A stretch of 64,000 nucleotides of DNA. It comes from Tieghemostelium lacteum (Eukaryota; Evosea; Eumycetozoa; Dictyosteliales; Raperosteliaceae). Under the pieces are notes generated by a model, which saw only the letters and a program-made list of their open reading frames with translations, had not been told where the DNA came from and searched no databases. The DNA is taken from assembly GCA_001606155.1 (NCBI GenBank), contig LODT01000004.1:930001-994000 (forward strand), in the 5' to 3' direction. The position numbers and the translations under genes were made by a program. Positions within the stretch are counted from its first letter, which is position 1, and every line of letters begins with the position of its first letter. This document shows, piece by piece, positions 10,984 through 23,600 of the stretch.

Positions 10984-12540
10984 TTATTTATTATTTATTA
11001 GAATAGTTTGAAGTAATGGTGTTTTGGTATTCAATGTTTTCAAAAGACTAATATATTGTTGAAAATCACAATTTACAGATTTTAAAGGAACTGATGAAAT
11101 TTGAATAACTTGTGATAGTTTGTTTACTGATTTGGTTACATTTGATTGTTGGTGTTGGTTAATTGTGTCAATGATAGATTTAAAGAAATCAATTGATAAT
11201 GATTTTGTTATAAATTCAGTTAATGATTCTGGTGTATCATTATTATTGCTATTTAACTTAAAGTTAAAAAGTAAATCGATTACAGATACATTTAATTTTT
11301 CAATAAAAGGCTCCATCATAGCCACCAAATCACCATTTTCAATCATTGTAAAACTAACAATTAATTTGATTACTTGCTGTAAGATATTGTATCTACAATC
11401 CATTATAATATTCCTGTTTTGATGTAACCAATGGTTACACACTATATTTAATAATCTAAATATAATAATATCTTGGTTATCTTTTATATTTAAAACTGCA
11501 GCATTGTTAAATCATTAGTCACTTATATTGAAGTATTATAAATTAGTCAAATGAAACAACCTACATTGAATTTGATTATTTTGTAAAATTGGGTTTAGAT
11601 AGTTGGTGAAAATATTACTTAAAATGATTACAGAGGTTTCATAGTTTTCTTTAATTAGATTTTCAAATGCCATAGAGTCATTCAATAGTAAATGTTCATT
11701 TAACAGAATATTACTAATGAAAAATGAGAGGTTCTCTTTGGTTGGTGACCAGGTATTGAGTATACCACTACCTAGATGTAAAGTAGCTAATGAACCATCA
11801 CATTCCACAGGACTCCAATTATCTTTTAATAAAACTGGTATAGGTGTAGATTTAAAATGACTGTAAAACCTATAGAATATATTGAATACACCATACATAT
11901 CTAAACTCATTGAGAGTGATAACAACGAACCTAAAAACTGAATAGATGAAGTCACAACATCATCTCTATTCAAGTTATCAAACTTTAAAATTGAAAACAA
12001 AAAGTCAAATATACCCAATCTCTGTTGTTCACTATTTGCAATTCTATTAAAATAATCTGTAAAATATAAGAGTGAATTCATCCTATATTCTTGATCTAAT
12101 GACAATGTTATATAATCATAAAGTACATCTATATATACTGTATTATTGAAACGTAAGTACTGAGTAACCTCTTTATAGGACATATTCTAATATTTACATA
12201 TACTATATTGTGAGTTTGGTACTTGTGTAAATGATTGATTTAAAAGGTGTAAGATAAAGTCAAGTTTCTGGTGTATACTGTGTTGTTGATCATTACTATA
12301 TAATAGTTTTTTTAAAGATTTATAACAAGAGGTTACCCCTTGGTTTCTAATGTATTTAGTTTGAATTGAATCATTTGATATTTCACCTTTTGATGAAGTT
12401 GTAAACTCTTTGAATAATTCTAAAAATATATCATCATCTAATTCCTCACCTTCTTCCATCCCATGAAACTGAACATCACCATCTTTATCTTTCTTGTCAG
12501 GTGTTTTTACATTTTCTACAATCTCACCAGATTCACCCAT
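10984..12540 (-). CDS. unrecognised helical protein, possibly with an unusually short intron
   Basis: The 3' half is secure: 12183-11565 joins 11495-10984 in phase 1 across a GTAGGT...GCAG intron. The 5' part (12540-12187) is in the same frame but ends in an in-frame TAG at 12189-12187, two codons before ATG 12183. Excising 12222-12187 (GTACCA...TTAG, 36 nt, a multiple of three) would remove the stop and give about 483 aa. The other readings are two adjacent genes or a sequencing error. The N-terminus is acidic; the rest is predicted helical (LQFLGSLLSLSMS-type segments, Asn-rich loops), as in a scaffold or HEAT-like protein. I cannot name a family. Confidence 0.6.
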
Positions 12541-12831
12541 TTTATCAAATGACCAATTTTAAAAAACAAAAACACAAAATACAATATTGTTAATTAAATA
12601 ATATTTGTTTTATTTATATTATCAATTGAGTTTTCTGTTTAGGGGAGAGGGGGTTTTGAGAGGGAGTAAGGAAGGGTATGAAGAGGATAAAATAGGATCT
12701 TAAATTCCTGATATTGTTTGTAATTGTAATTGGTTATTAGTTCTTGTAAAATTGTTAATGTTATGTTTTGTTGTTGGTTATAGTTGTGTGAGTGTTAGTC
12801 TAAAATATAGACAATAATAATTGTTAATTGA

Positions 12832-14614
12832 TTAACAATAAAATTCCAAAGTTTTTGAAATGATAATATCCTGAACTGAATTAAAAACAGTTTCAAAACT
12901 CTTTGTATCAGTTGCACATGTAAAATGAAAATAAATATGTTTGGAAATGGAATCATTATTATTTCCACCATTTCTTTTCTTACTTAGAAAACTATTTTTA
13001 ATATAATTGGATGACTTTTCATACGATTGATCATCTATGTTAAAAAAAATTACAAATATTAATATTTAATATAATTAGAAATTGAGAGAACCTAGTGTAT
13101 GACATACCTCTATAATCTGGAAAACAAGTTTGAATTGATGATCTTTTTAATTTTTCTCTAAAGAGATCAATTTTGTTGAGGAATAAAATGATGGAAGTTT
13201 TTGGGAAATTTTGATCATTACAAATCTGATCGAATAGATTGAGACTTTCGTGTAGACGATTTGTGCAATTGTCTTCAACTAGTTTTTGATCGTATTCTGA
13301 GATGGCGGCTACAAAAATGATTGCAGTTACATCGTCAAAAAAGTTTATCCATTTTTTTCTTTCACCTCTCTGACCTGCAACATCAACTATTCTAAATATA
13401 ACCTCGTTGACTTTAAAATCAGTTTCTACAACACCATTAGTTGTAGCTCTGCTTTTTAGAATATCTAAACTAGTTGGATGATAAGATGGTTTTGAAATTC
13501 TCTTGAATTCGTTGAGATAGTATTGAGTAGACTCATTGATGTGGTAGTCTTGAGCTTTTATCAAAACCTCAGATTGAATGAAAGGGTCTGACCAAATAGT
13601 AGTGATATAGTTACTAATGATACTAGGTATGAAATCTGTAATGTTGAATAACTGACCTGACTGATCACTGTTAGTTCTAGTGTGTTTTTGCTGTTGGTTG
13701 ATATCAATCTGTGAAAGTTTATCTTCGAGGAAATTGTCTTTGGAAGGTGAGTGTTTGGGGGTAAGAGGAGGTGTGGTAGAAGGCGATCGCACAGGTGATG
13801 AAGGGGTAGATGTTAATGTGGCATTATTGAATTTTATAGCAATGGTTGGTGGTCGTTTAGAAAGGTACACTTGATACCAAACTATAAAATTATTAGTTGC
13901 CGTCTTTGTCTCTTGACTGAGCTCCAATTGATGGTCAGTAATGACATTGACCAACAATGCAACACCATCAAGTATATTTCTGACAATGAGTTGTTTATAA
14001 AACTCTTGTTCCTCTAGTGAGAACCCTTTGTGATGTAGAATCTTCATTTGCTTGACTATAGTCGATTTTCCAGATTCACCCGTACCCAATAACAATAGTT
14101 TTAGCACTGGGGTTTTATTTTTGGATTTTACTTCACTCAATAAAGATTTTTCAATGGATTTGTGTTTTTGTAGTTTAACTTCATCAGTCTCTTCTGCAAT
14201 GGTTGCAGCCTCACGAATTGCTTCCATCCATTGACTTTGTTGTGCTTTGGAACTTGCTGATATTATCCATTGTTTAGACTCCACAGTCTCCACTATAAAA
14301 CAAAAGTCTCTAACTGTGCTACTCTTAGTGTGTGAATATTCAAACACTTTACATCCAAACAATGGTATTCTACCTTGAGGTGAATGTTGTGACTCTTTTG
14401 TCTCATCAACAAAATATTCCATATAATTTGAACCTGGTTTTAATACAAATAATCTTAATTTCCAGTTTTTTACAACTACATTATTATCAAACCACAATCG
14501 TTAATATATCTCATTCATTTCTCTATCCATAATATCTATATACATACCATGTCCTTTTTTACATAAGTAAGCTCTAATTACAGGTTTAATAGGTATATTT
14601 GTAAATGTATCCAT
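12832..14614 (-). CDS. heterotrimeric G-protein alpha subunit with N-terminal PH domain
   Basis: Three exons, 14614-14548, 14475-13108 and 13034-12832, give 545 aa, against ~350 for ordinary G-alpha. Residues ~12-115 form a PH domain (YLCKKGHVVKNWKLRLFVLK at its start, WMEAIREA as the last helix). The G-alpha domain follows with every nucleotide motif intact: GTGESGKST (~153), switch I SRATTNGVVET with the catalytic Arg, DVAGQRGERKKW, FLNKID and TCATDT. The helical domain carries a ~60-residue Ser/Pro/Thr/Gln insert. There is no N-terminal MGxxxS/C lipidation signal, so the PH domain probably supplies membrane attachment. The last exon encodes the receptor-facing C-terminus ISKTLEFYC. Confidence 0.9.
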
Positions 14615-15623
14615 AGTTTAAGTAGTGGAGGTGCTATATTATTTCTTTTTTTTTTAATTTATATATATATATTACAATTGATGGTGGTGGATTTTATGAT
14701 GTATATAATGATGTAATATTACGAAAAGACTATGATGGCATTGATTATTAATTAAATGGGAGATATTATTTTTTTTTTTTGTGAAATATAAATTATTATA
14801 ATTATTGATATAAGGTATATTTGTAATGTTTATGTATGTATATTTTAATTAAAATGTTAAAAAACAATACTACTTAATCATCAGTGTTTCCCAAAAGATC
14901 TGAAAGGTATTTTTAAAAAAACAATGATATTTGTAACTTTTTTTTTTTTTCTGAGCTTAAAAATCTTTTGTCAAAATTTCTGTTGTTTGGTTATTCGGAG
15001 TGAGATATTTTATCATCGAAAAAACCCCCCAGGAATTAAATCGATTACTATAACTAAATTAATCAATGTTAAGGTTTATAATAAATCTAACAATTCTTTC
15101 AGAATTGATTTAGCATTGAGATACAATATGGGAAAATAATATAAAATTAGTATTAGAATTTTAATTAAATTTAAATTGAAAGTCCAATTAACAATAATGT
15201 AAGGTCTCAGATATTTCTCAATAAGAATTTTACTTGGAGAATTTTATTTTTAATTTTTGTCTGGCTCAGAGTTTGAATTCCACTCTCCTCATAATTTTGT
15301 GTGATGTCGATACCATGATGATAAAATGAGTTAATCTATTGCATAAACAAAAGTATTTTTGTGACAATACCCATACTACATCATATTACTATAAATCAAT
15401 TGTCCTTTTAAAAAATGTTAACTTATATAAAACATCTTTTAAAAAGTAGTACAAAGTAATGGGTTTCTTGAGTGGAACATAGTTGAGTGTATTATTCAAA
15501 CACCAAATAAGAGGGGTTAATTAATTATAAATTAAAAAAAATTTAAAATTGTTGTCAGATCTTCAAACAATATTTTTTAGTTTATTTAAATTATTTTTTC
15601 CATTTAAACTGTTTAACACAAAG
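14615..15623. other. 1-kb divergent intergenic region
   Basis: Promoter region shared by the PH-G-alpha gene (-) and the UBX gene (+). Contains several T-runs, an (AT)n tract near 14660 and a C-run near 15027. An open frame at 14924-15139 is Phe-rich at its start and lacks recognisable homology, so it is not called a gene. Confidence 0.5.
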
Positions 15624-17024
15624 ATGGATTCAGGTGAAACAACAATAACAACAGAAAACAAATCAATATTCTTTAGTCAAGGACTTTCAAAGGCTATTGA
15701 TACTGCCAAAACTAAAAATACACTATTTGTAGTATTAGTTTATAATCAAGATACAATTTCAGAGGAATTGATAAAGTTATTTGAAAACAATGAACAATTA
15801 CATAAGACTGCAGACCCTAGTAGATGTGTTTTAGTTAAGATTCAAAACGATACAGAAGACTTTAATAATTTTATACAATTTTGTCCATGTAATACATTTC
15901 CTTCAATCTATTTCTTTTCCAATAGTGGTCAATTATTGAATAAACAAACAGAGATTAAAGAATTCACAGTTGAATCTATTGAGTCCCTATTTAAATCTGC
16001 TCAAACTACATATGCACAATTAACACTATTTGCTTTCATGCAAAGAGCTTCTCAAACCACACCACCACAATCACCTCCCATTCAACAACAAACTCAACCT
16101 CAACCTCAAACTCAACCTCAACCTCAACTTCAACCTCAGACTCAACCACAATCACCTCCAATTCAACAACCAAAACCTCAACCTCAAGTCCAACAGCAAC
16201 CTCAACAACATAAAGGAGAAACCATAAAGAAAGCAACAAGTACTACAACAACTTCAACGAGTAGTATAAGTTCTCCAAAACCTAGTACCCAAGTTAGTAA
16301 GAAACCAGTGCCGAATACAACACCTGTTATTGCAGAATACATACCAAAGATACCAGAACTTACTAATATAGTTTGTAAGTTAACTAATGGAGAGACTATA
16401 AAGAATCAGTTTTTAGTTAATGATAAATTGAGTACTGTGAAGGACTTTATTAATCAGAATAGATCGGATGGTAAACATGGGTATACATTGAATACTATAC
16501 ATCCTAGACACCAGTACCAAGAATCAGAGTTCAATAGAACTCTATTGGATTTACAATTGTATCCTTCTGCAACTTTAGTACTTATGTCTGTAGGTGGTAG
16601 TACTACACCCACCCAAGCAACATCATCACCAAAGATAAAGAGTTCAGATAAAGATAAATCTTCAAAGAAAGATATAAAGTTAGTGGATAGTAACAGTGGT
16701 AGTAGTAGTAGTAGTACATTAGGTGGTTACTTTTCCTCATTTAAAAATGCAATGAATAATTTAGTTTATGGAAATCTACAATCTGTGCCAATGGAATCTG
16801 GTGAGTCTGAGAACTCTCAAGATAACAGTAGTACAGGAACAAGAATATCATCTTCATCATCCAGAATTCATTCTTTAAATTCCACTAGCTCAACTCCATC
16901 CAACACTTCAAGCAATAGTGTAAAGAAGAGAAATATTCACCAAATTCATGATACACCTAGTAATGATAAAGATCAGGACAAAACTAACAATTACTATAAT
17001 GGAAATTCTACTCAATATAAATAA
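15624..17024 (+). CDS. ubxn4: UBX-domain protein 4 (UBXN4/erasin) orthologue
   Basis: 466 aa, single exon. The N-terminal ~130 residues are thioredoxin-like (FFSQGLSKAIDTAKTKNTLFVVLVY, then FPSIYFFSNSGQLL). A Pro/Gln repeat linker follows, then a UBX domain (about residues 245-330; SATLVLMSVGG at its end). After a Ser-rich region with GGYFSSFKNAMNNLVYG, a membrane-dipping or hairpin-like segment, the protein ends NGNSTQYK. Human UBXN4, an ER protein that recruits p97/VCP for ERAD, has the same order and ends WNGNSTQQM, so orthology is strong. The long coiled coil of animal UBXN4 is replaced by the PQ linker. ATG 15624 was chosen over upstream non-ATG frame extension. Confidence 0.85.
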   Translation: MDSGETTITTENKSIFFSQGLSKAIDTAKTKNTLFVVLVYNQDTISEELIKLFENNEQLHKTADPSRCVLVKIQNDTEDFNNFIQFCPCNTFPSIYFFSNSGQLLNKQTEIKEFTVESIESLFKSAQTTYAQLTLFAFMQRASQTTPPQSPPIQQQTQPQPQTQPQPQLQPQTQPQSPPIQQPKPQPQVQQQPQQHKGETIKKATSTTTTSTSSISSPKPSTQVSKKPVPNTTPVIAEYIPKIPELTNIVCKLTNGETIKNQFLVNDKLSTVKDFINQNRSDGKHGYTLNTIHPRHQYQESEFNRTLLDLQLYPSATLVLMSVGGSTTPTQATSSPKIKSSDKDKSSKKDIKLVDSNSGSSSSSTLGGYFSSFKNAMNNLVYGNLQSVPMESGESENSQDNSSTGTRISSSSSRIHSLNSTSSTPSNTSSNSVKKRNIHQIHDTPSNDKDQDKTNNYYNGNSTQYK

Positions 17025-17177
17025 AAGTGGGAATAAAAACTATTCTTTATTTTTGTACAAATTTAAATATAAATGTAATAATTACAAGTCTTAAATTAAA
17101 TATATAATCGATTTTATTTAAATCTTGAGGTGTCCAAATATTTTTTGCGAGACCTTTATTTATACTACATAATTATT

Positions 17178-18498
17178 TTAATTGTTGATTGGGTATTGGT
17201 CAAAGAGGGTGACAATTTCACCGTAGATGTCTTCGTATGCTGTTTCACCCCAAACAAAGTCTAAATGAGAATAGGATGCAATGTATTGTTGATAGATTAC
17301 ATTGTTACCAAGTTGAGGGATAAGCCATTCAACATCAGTTGGATCAGCTAAATAATCATTTCCACCATAAAAGATTGCAACTTGGTTGTGGAATAGAGAG
17401 ATATCGTATTGTGGGGGATCGATAGATCCATAGTGCTCCAAGTTTCCTACAATTCCATAATCAAACATTTGATAACCATCTTGAGTTGCCTGTGCCCAAT
17501 GAGCTGCATTTTGAACTGATGTACCACCAGGTTCATGTGCCATGTAAACTGGTAATCTAGTTTGATTTATATTCTGAGTATCCCAACCCATAATCAAAGC
17601 TAGTGAACTCTCACAGATAATTGGTTCGCTCTTGCACAGCTCTGGAAGATACTTTTGAAGGAATGGTGTATCAGGTAAGAATGCCCTGTCACCTAAAATC
17701 TCAAAGATAATCTCAGCGTTCAAATCAGCAAGTACATCAAGTAACTCTGATTTACAATGAGTAACTCTAACAACAGGTGCGAGTGCTATAAATAAGTTGA
17801 TTTTGGAACTCAAGGTTTCATTATACGAGAATGCAATGAAAGCAACTGTTGTTCCCTGACTGTGTCCTACATAATTAATCTTCTCAACTTGAGAAACACC
17901 CATTACATAGTCAATAGCAGTTGGAATATCATATTTGGCCATCTCATCAAACGAGAATGCCCAGTACTCACGACTGGTTATATTGTAGTAAAGGTTCTCG
18001 TTGGAATAGGTAGTACCTCTTACATTGTTAATCCATACATCGTAACCTTGATCTGCTAGAATAAAACCAAGACTTTGATATACATTTTCTTGCATAACCC
18101 AAGTTGTACCTATATCCTCTACACCATGTTGCAAAAATACAACTTGTTTACCATTAGATCCATAAGGATTTGGATTTGATTGGTATCTACCTGCTGGTAT
18201 TCTCTGGATTGATAATACATAACCATCTGGGGTTATTGCTTCGTGTTGTTCAAATGGATATCCTCTAGCTGCAATTAATTCTAATAATCAAAATTAATTT
18301 ATATTAATATAATCGAAATCCTCTTTTTCACCCTTCTCTAATTATTGTTTTCTTTATAATAATCAAATTATCTATATACATACGAGTGATATTTCTTCTT
18401 TCATCTAAAGTATCTTCATTAGAAGAAGATGATGAATTGGCAAATACACCAGTCAGTAGTAATGATAATAAAAATAATACGACAATTGAGTATTTCAT
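17178..18498 (-). CDS. secreted/lysosomal acid lipase (AB-hydrolase)
   Basis: Exons 18498-18384 and 18280-17178 join in phase 1 to give 405 aa. The first 20 residues are a clear signal peptide (MKYSIVVLFLLSLLLTGVFA). The mature protein opens with the family signature NITQLIAARGYPFEQHEAIT, close to the start of animal gastric/lysosomal acid lipases. It has the VFLQHG oxyanion loop, nucleophile elbow GHSQG, acid GGNDYLAD and catalytic SYSHLDF. These hydrolyse cholesteryl esters and triacylglycerols in acidic compartments. All catalytic residues are present. Shares a 153-bp divergent promoter with the lipoate ligase gene. Confidence 0.88.
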
Positions 18499-18651
18499 CT
18501 TAATTTTTTTTTGAATGATTAAATGAGAAATTTTATTTTTTTTAAATCAATTTTTTTTTAAGATTTTTTTTGATAAGTTGGAATCAACCACCTTATTTCT
18601 ATATTTTTACATTTTTTTCAGATATTTTAGAAATTTAGTTTGAAATATCCA
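18499..18651. promoter_or_regulatory. divergent promoter, acid lipase / lipoate ligase
   Basis: Only 153 bp separate the two start codons. The region is rich in T-runs on the + strand (18538-18570), the usual dictyostelid promoter composition. Confidence 0.6.
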
Positions 18652-19959
18652 ATGCTTAGAAATATTGTAAGATTTCAGAATTTTACGTCATATAGATATA
18701 ATTTAAGATCATTTAGTACTGGGGGAACCGGTGTAAATAATAATGATGAGGTATCACCTAGATCCTTGCTCGGAAAAAAACTAAAGATTATTAAAAGTAC
18801 TACAACAAACCCATTATTTAACATTGCAACTGAAGACTGGTTATTCAAAGAATTTGATCTCACCCATCAGGTTCTATTTCTATGGAGAAACTCACCAACT
18901 GTTGTCATTGGTCGTTATCAAAACCCATTTAAAGAGTGCCATCTTCAGAGAATGGATGAAGACAAGGTGGTATTGTCGAGAAGATATTCAGGTGGAGGTG
19001 CAGTCTATCAGGACGAAGGTAATAGTAATTTTACATTTCTTTCAGCCACTGAAAATTATGATAAAAAAAGAAATACCCAAATTATAATTGATGCACTTGA
19101 GAAATTAGGTATTCCTACTCCTGAGGCTTCGGGTAGAAATGATATTGTGGTTATGGGTAAGAAGGTATCAGGGTCTGCGTATAAGCAGTCTGGTAAGAGA
19201 TCATTTCATCATGGGACTATGATGATTGATGTAAATTTGGATTCTCTTCAAAAGTACCTTAATCCGAATAAGGATAAGTTAAAAAGTAAGGGAATATCCA
19301 GTGTCATTTCTAGAGTGTTGAATATGAAGACTATAAATCCGGATCTTAACCACAAGGTCCTTTGTGATCAAGTGATTGAGTCTTTCTTGAAGACCTATGG
19401 ATCAGAGTTGGCTGAGACTTGCGAAGTTGTTGAATTGAATACTTCACATCTTGAAACTATACCATCTCTAAAAGAGACATATGAATCATTGATGGATTGG
19501 GAATGGAGATATGGAAATAGCCCACCTTTTGAACACCAATTTGAAAAGAGATTTGATTGGGGAATTATGGTAAGGTTTTTTAAACATCACATTTATTATA
19601 ATTAAATTTTATTTTAAAATTAACATCACTCTACCCCCACACCCACTACCCCCACACACATACTACTAAACACAAACACATTCACTAACAAACTAATCCC
19701 ACCACCATCACTATAACATTCGTTCTATTAATAGGATATCAATATGAATTGCAAAAAAGGTTTGATTGAGGAATGTAAAATTTATAGTGACTCTCTTAAC
19801 CCTACAATGATTGAGGAGATTAACAAACAATTATTGGGAGTTAAATACTCACCCGAAGGTATATCATTGGCTTTAGATAATGTTAAACAGTTATTTAAAG
19901 ACACAGAATACTCCAACCAAATAGATGAATTAAAAAATTGGATAATTAAAGAAATCTAA
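18652..19959 (+). CDS. lplA: mitochondrial lipoate-protein ligase A
   Basis: Exons 18652-19569 and 19735-19959 join in phase 0 to give 380 aa. The first ~27 residues (MLRNIVRFQNFTSYRYNLRS) are basic and hydroxylated, fitting a mitochondrial presequence. The catalytic domain shows RRYSGGGAVYQD, the lipoyl-binding loop, plus KKVSGSAYKQ and HHGTMMIDV, the standard LplA/LIPT1 motifs. The C-terminal accessory domain (DWRWRYGN-type sequence, here MDWEWRYGNSPPFEHQFEKR) spans the splice site. The presence of this C-terminal domain favours a true bacterial-type activating ligase over a transferase-only LIPT1, but this is inference. Confidence 0.9.
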
Positions 19960-20616
19960 ATTACTAGCATAGCAAATAAAATTTACAATTAATAAAATTA
20001 ATAAATTATATCAATTTTCTTTACATGTAAATTTAAAATTAATAGTAAATTTTATCATCAATGTTATCATGGAAACTACACTTTAATTCTCAATGTGAGT
20101 TGTAATGATTTAGTGAGAGAGGGAAATGAATAAAATAAAATAATTTGACTAGTCAATCGAGGGTGACAATTATATAAGATAAAAATAAAATTTAAATGTG
20201 TGGTGTTAATAAATAGATCTTTTTAAAAAAAAAAAATAATGGAGTAGTAAAGTTACTTTTTCAAATTGTAATATTGTAATCATAATAGAAAGGGAGAAAA
20301 AATATTATATAGAGGTAGAGAGAGAAAGTAGTAAATTAGAAACAAATAATCAATTTTTAATTTTAATTATACTCGATAGAAAAAGATATCTTTTTTTTTT
20401 TTATATTTTTTTTTAGGATTTGACAAACAGGTTATCAAAAAGGTTTAAAAGAAGATAAACTTTTTACTTCTTTTTTTTTTTTTTTTTTTTGATTGTAATT
20501 AATTTTGTAATATTATTGCACTCTGCTCTAGAGATCAATTCAGTGTACTTTTAGATTTGTACAAACACAAGCAAAAAAGAGTAGTTTAAGTTTAGAGGGA
20601 TTAAAATAGTATTTTG
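19960..20616. other. intergenic region upstream of secG
   Basis: About 650 bp of promoter-type DNA with A-runs near 20227 and T-runs at 20391-20402 and 20471-20490 (20 T). No coding or RNA feature supported. Confidence 0.5.
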
Positions 20617-23600
20617 ATGGGACCTCCAACAAATAATAGTAAAAAGGATAGTGATAATGGTCAGCAGCAGCAACAACAACAGAAACAACAGGTTTTAAAA
20701 ACTAGTCAATCTGCACCAACTAGACCATCAGTTCATTACTATTCGTCCACAGGTGACTATGAGAAGTTATCTAATCTCATTAATAATTCAGCTACACCTG
20801 TGGATACACCAGATCCAGAGAATAGAACACCACTACATCACGCAGCATTCTGTGGATCGGTGAGTTGTGTTGCTTTTTTATTGGAAAAGAAAGCTTCAGT
20901 TGCAGCTAAAGATTTTGCTGGAAATACACCATTACAATGGGCAGCTTCTAAAGGACACATTGAATGTGTGAGATTACTAGTAGAGAAAGATGTCAATGGT
21001 ACAGCTACTGTTAATATGAAAGACGAAAAGAATGGTACACCACTCCACAAATCATCATTATTTGCCTCTGCAGATTGTGTACATTATCTTCTTAACAAAG
21101 GGGCTGATGCCAAAGCTGTTACTGTAAATGGTGAAACACCACTACATTATGCAGCTGCAGGTGGTAATCCACAATGTATTGAATTATTAGTTAAAGCAGA
21201 TTCAAATGTAAATGCAGTTGATGTCGTAAGTATACTTTTCTAAAAATTGTAATTTTTAAAAATTAGGGGGTTACTAATACAAATTTGGGGTCTATGAATA
21301 TTTAAATATAGGATGGAATAACACCACTTCATCAAGCAGCATTCAGTGGTAATTCAAGTTGTTTATCATTGTTATTAAGAAAAGGAGCAAAAGTAGATCC
21401 AAGAGATGTACATGGTATCTCTCCACTACACAATGCAGCATCTGCAGGTCACATTGATTGTGTTGATTTATTGGTGAAAAATGGAGAGAATATCAATTGT
21501 GTTGATATTGAAGGTGTTACACCACTACACCATGCATGTTTTAATGGAAATCTACCATTATTAAAGAGACTTATTGAATTGGGTGCAAAGATTAATATGG
21601 TTGATGAAATGGGTGAAACACCATTACATAAAGCTGCCTTCAATGGTCATAAAGATATTGTAGACTATCTATTAACATTGGATCCTACTATGGTAGATTG
21701 TAAAGACATTAGACAATCCACTCCACTACATTTGGCAGCATTCAATGGTCTCTATGATATAGTTGAGTTGTTGGTAAAGTATCGTGCCAATATCAATATT
21801 AAGGATGAAGAAGGTGCAACTCCATTACACAAGACAGCATACAATGGTCATTCGTCATGTGCTAAAGTGCTTATTGAAAATGGTGCCCAAATTCAATTAT
21901 TAGACAACCAAGGAGCATCCCCACTACACAAGGCAGCTTTTAATGGAAGATCTAAATGTTTGGCAAGTCTTATAAGATCAGGTGCAGATTTGGAGGTAAA
22001 GGACAATCAAGGAGGTACAGCTCTACACAATGCAGCATACAATGGTCACAGTGATTGCTGTAGAATTCTATTGAAAAAAGGTGCTATTGTAGATGCAGTT
22101 GATACACATCAATCAACTCCACTGCATTTGGCATCGGCTGCTGGCGCAAGGGACACTGTTGATGTTCTTTTATCATTCAAGGCAAAGATTGACCCTAAAA
22201 ACTGTGCTGGAAAGACCCCATTGGTATACGCAACCAAAAAAGCACATACTGATGTTGCAAGAGTTCTTATAAAAGCAGGTGCTGATGTACAATTAGTCCA
22301 AAGCAGAGCTTCTATCGATTTTACCAAACTATTTGGTACCAATAATATTGATGAAATTTATCAGGTTGTGAATAAACGTGAATCTGATAGTCTGGATATG
22401 GACGAAGTTCAAGCTGCTTTACTACTAGAACAACAGAAAGAAGATGCAGGTCGTGAACAGGAAAGACAAAGACTATTGTTGAAATCTGGTATCTCACAAT
22501 TCAATAACAAACCTAATAAGGGTATTGAATTTTGTATCCAAAATCAATTATGTCAGAGAACACCAAAGGATATTGCACACTTTTTACTCACACATCCAGA
22601 ACTCAGTAAACAGGCAATTGGTGAGTACATTGGCGATGGTGATGATTTTAATATTCAAGTATTGCATTCCTTTGTTGAGGAATTGGATTTCACTGGTTTG
22701 GAAATTGATCAGGCTCTTAGAAAATTCTTATTGAATTTCCGTCTACCCGGTGAGGCCCAAAAGATTGATAGAATGATGGAGAAATTTGCTCAACAGTTCT
22801 ATTTGCACAACCCTGATAACAAGACATTTGCAAGTAATGAGATTGTCTATGTTCTTGCATTTTCCATTATTATGTTGAATACCGATGCTCACAATCCTAA
22901 CATTAAAAAGAAAATGACAAAAGCTGAATTTATCAAAAATAATGGTGGTATCAATAATGGTGATGATCTTCCAATTGAGTTTATGGAGTCTCTCTATGAT
23001 CGTATTGTAACTAATGAAATTCAAATGGAGAGAGATGGTCAATCTAAACAACATGTCGAAAAGAAAGGTTGGTTAACTAAACAAGGTGGTAGAATTAAAA
23101 CTTGGAAGAAGAGATGGTTCATTTTGACTGCCAATTGTTTATTATATTATAAGACCCCACAGGATGAGGAACCTTGCGGTATCATCCCTCTCGAGAATGT
23201 CGTTGTCACTCTAGTTCAGAGAAAATTCTGTTTTATGTTACACAGTTCACAGGAGCAAATGAAAGCTTGTAAACTTAATTCTGACGGTACATTGGTTCAG
23301 GCTAATCATGCATCATACTTTATCTCAGCAGCCAATTTGGCAGAGATGGAAGCTTGGGTACAAGCTATCAAATCTAATATTCACAGTAACCCCGATTTTG
23401 AACAATTCCATAAGAGAAAAGCAGAGACTATTCGTGGTCGTAAAGTTGTTAAAGCACCCAACAGAAAACAAACCATCTCACAGCAGCAGTCTCCTGTAAC
23501 TCAATTAAATAATACTCCAAGTAATTCCTCATTGAGTTCCACACCTACCAATCCAAATGTTTTGAATAATATCAGTAGTAATATCTCAAAACCAATTAGT

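Noticed and set aside
12187-12203. 17-nt GT-AG segment as an intron
   Set aside because: Too short, and its removal shifts the frame into an immediate stop.
14924-15139. 71-codon frame with SFRIDLALRYNMGK end
   Set aside because: Starts in a poly-T tract, no recognisable homology, and no splice partners found.
16036-16239. Antisense frame in the Pro/Gln repeat
   Set aside because: Shadow of the UBXN4 PQ linker repeat; valine/glutamate alternation is repeat-driven.
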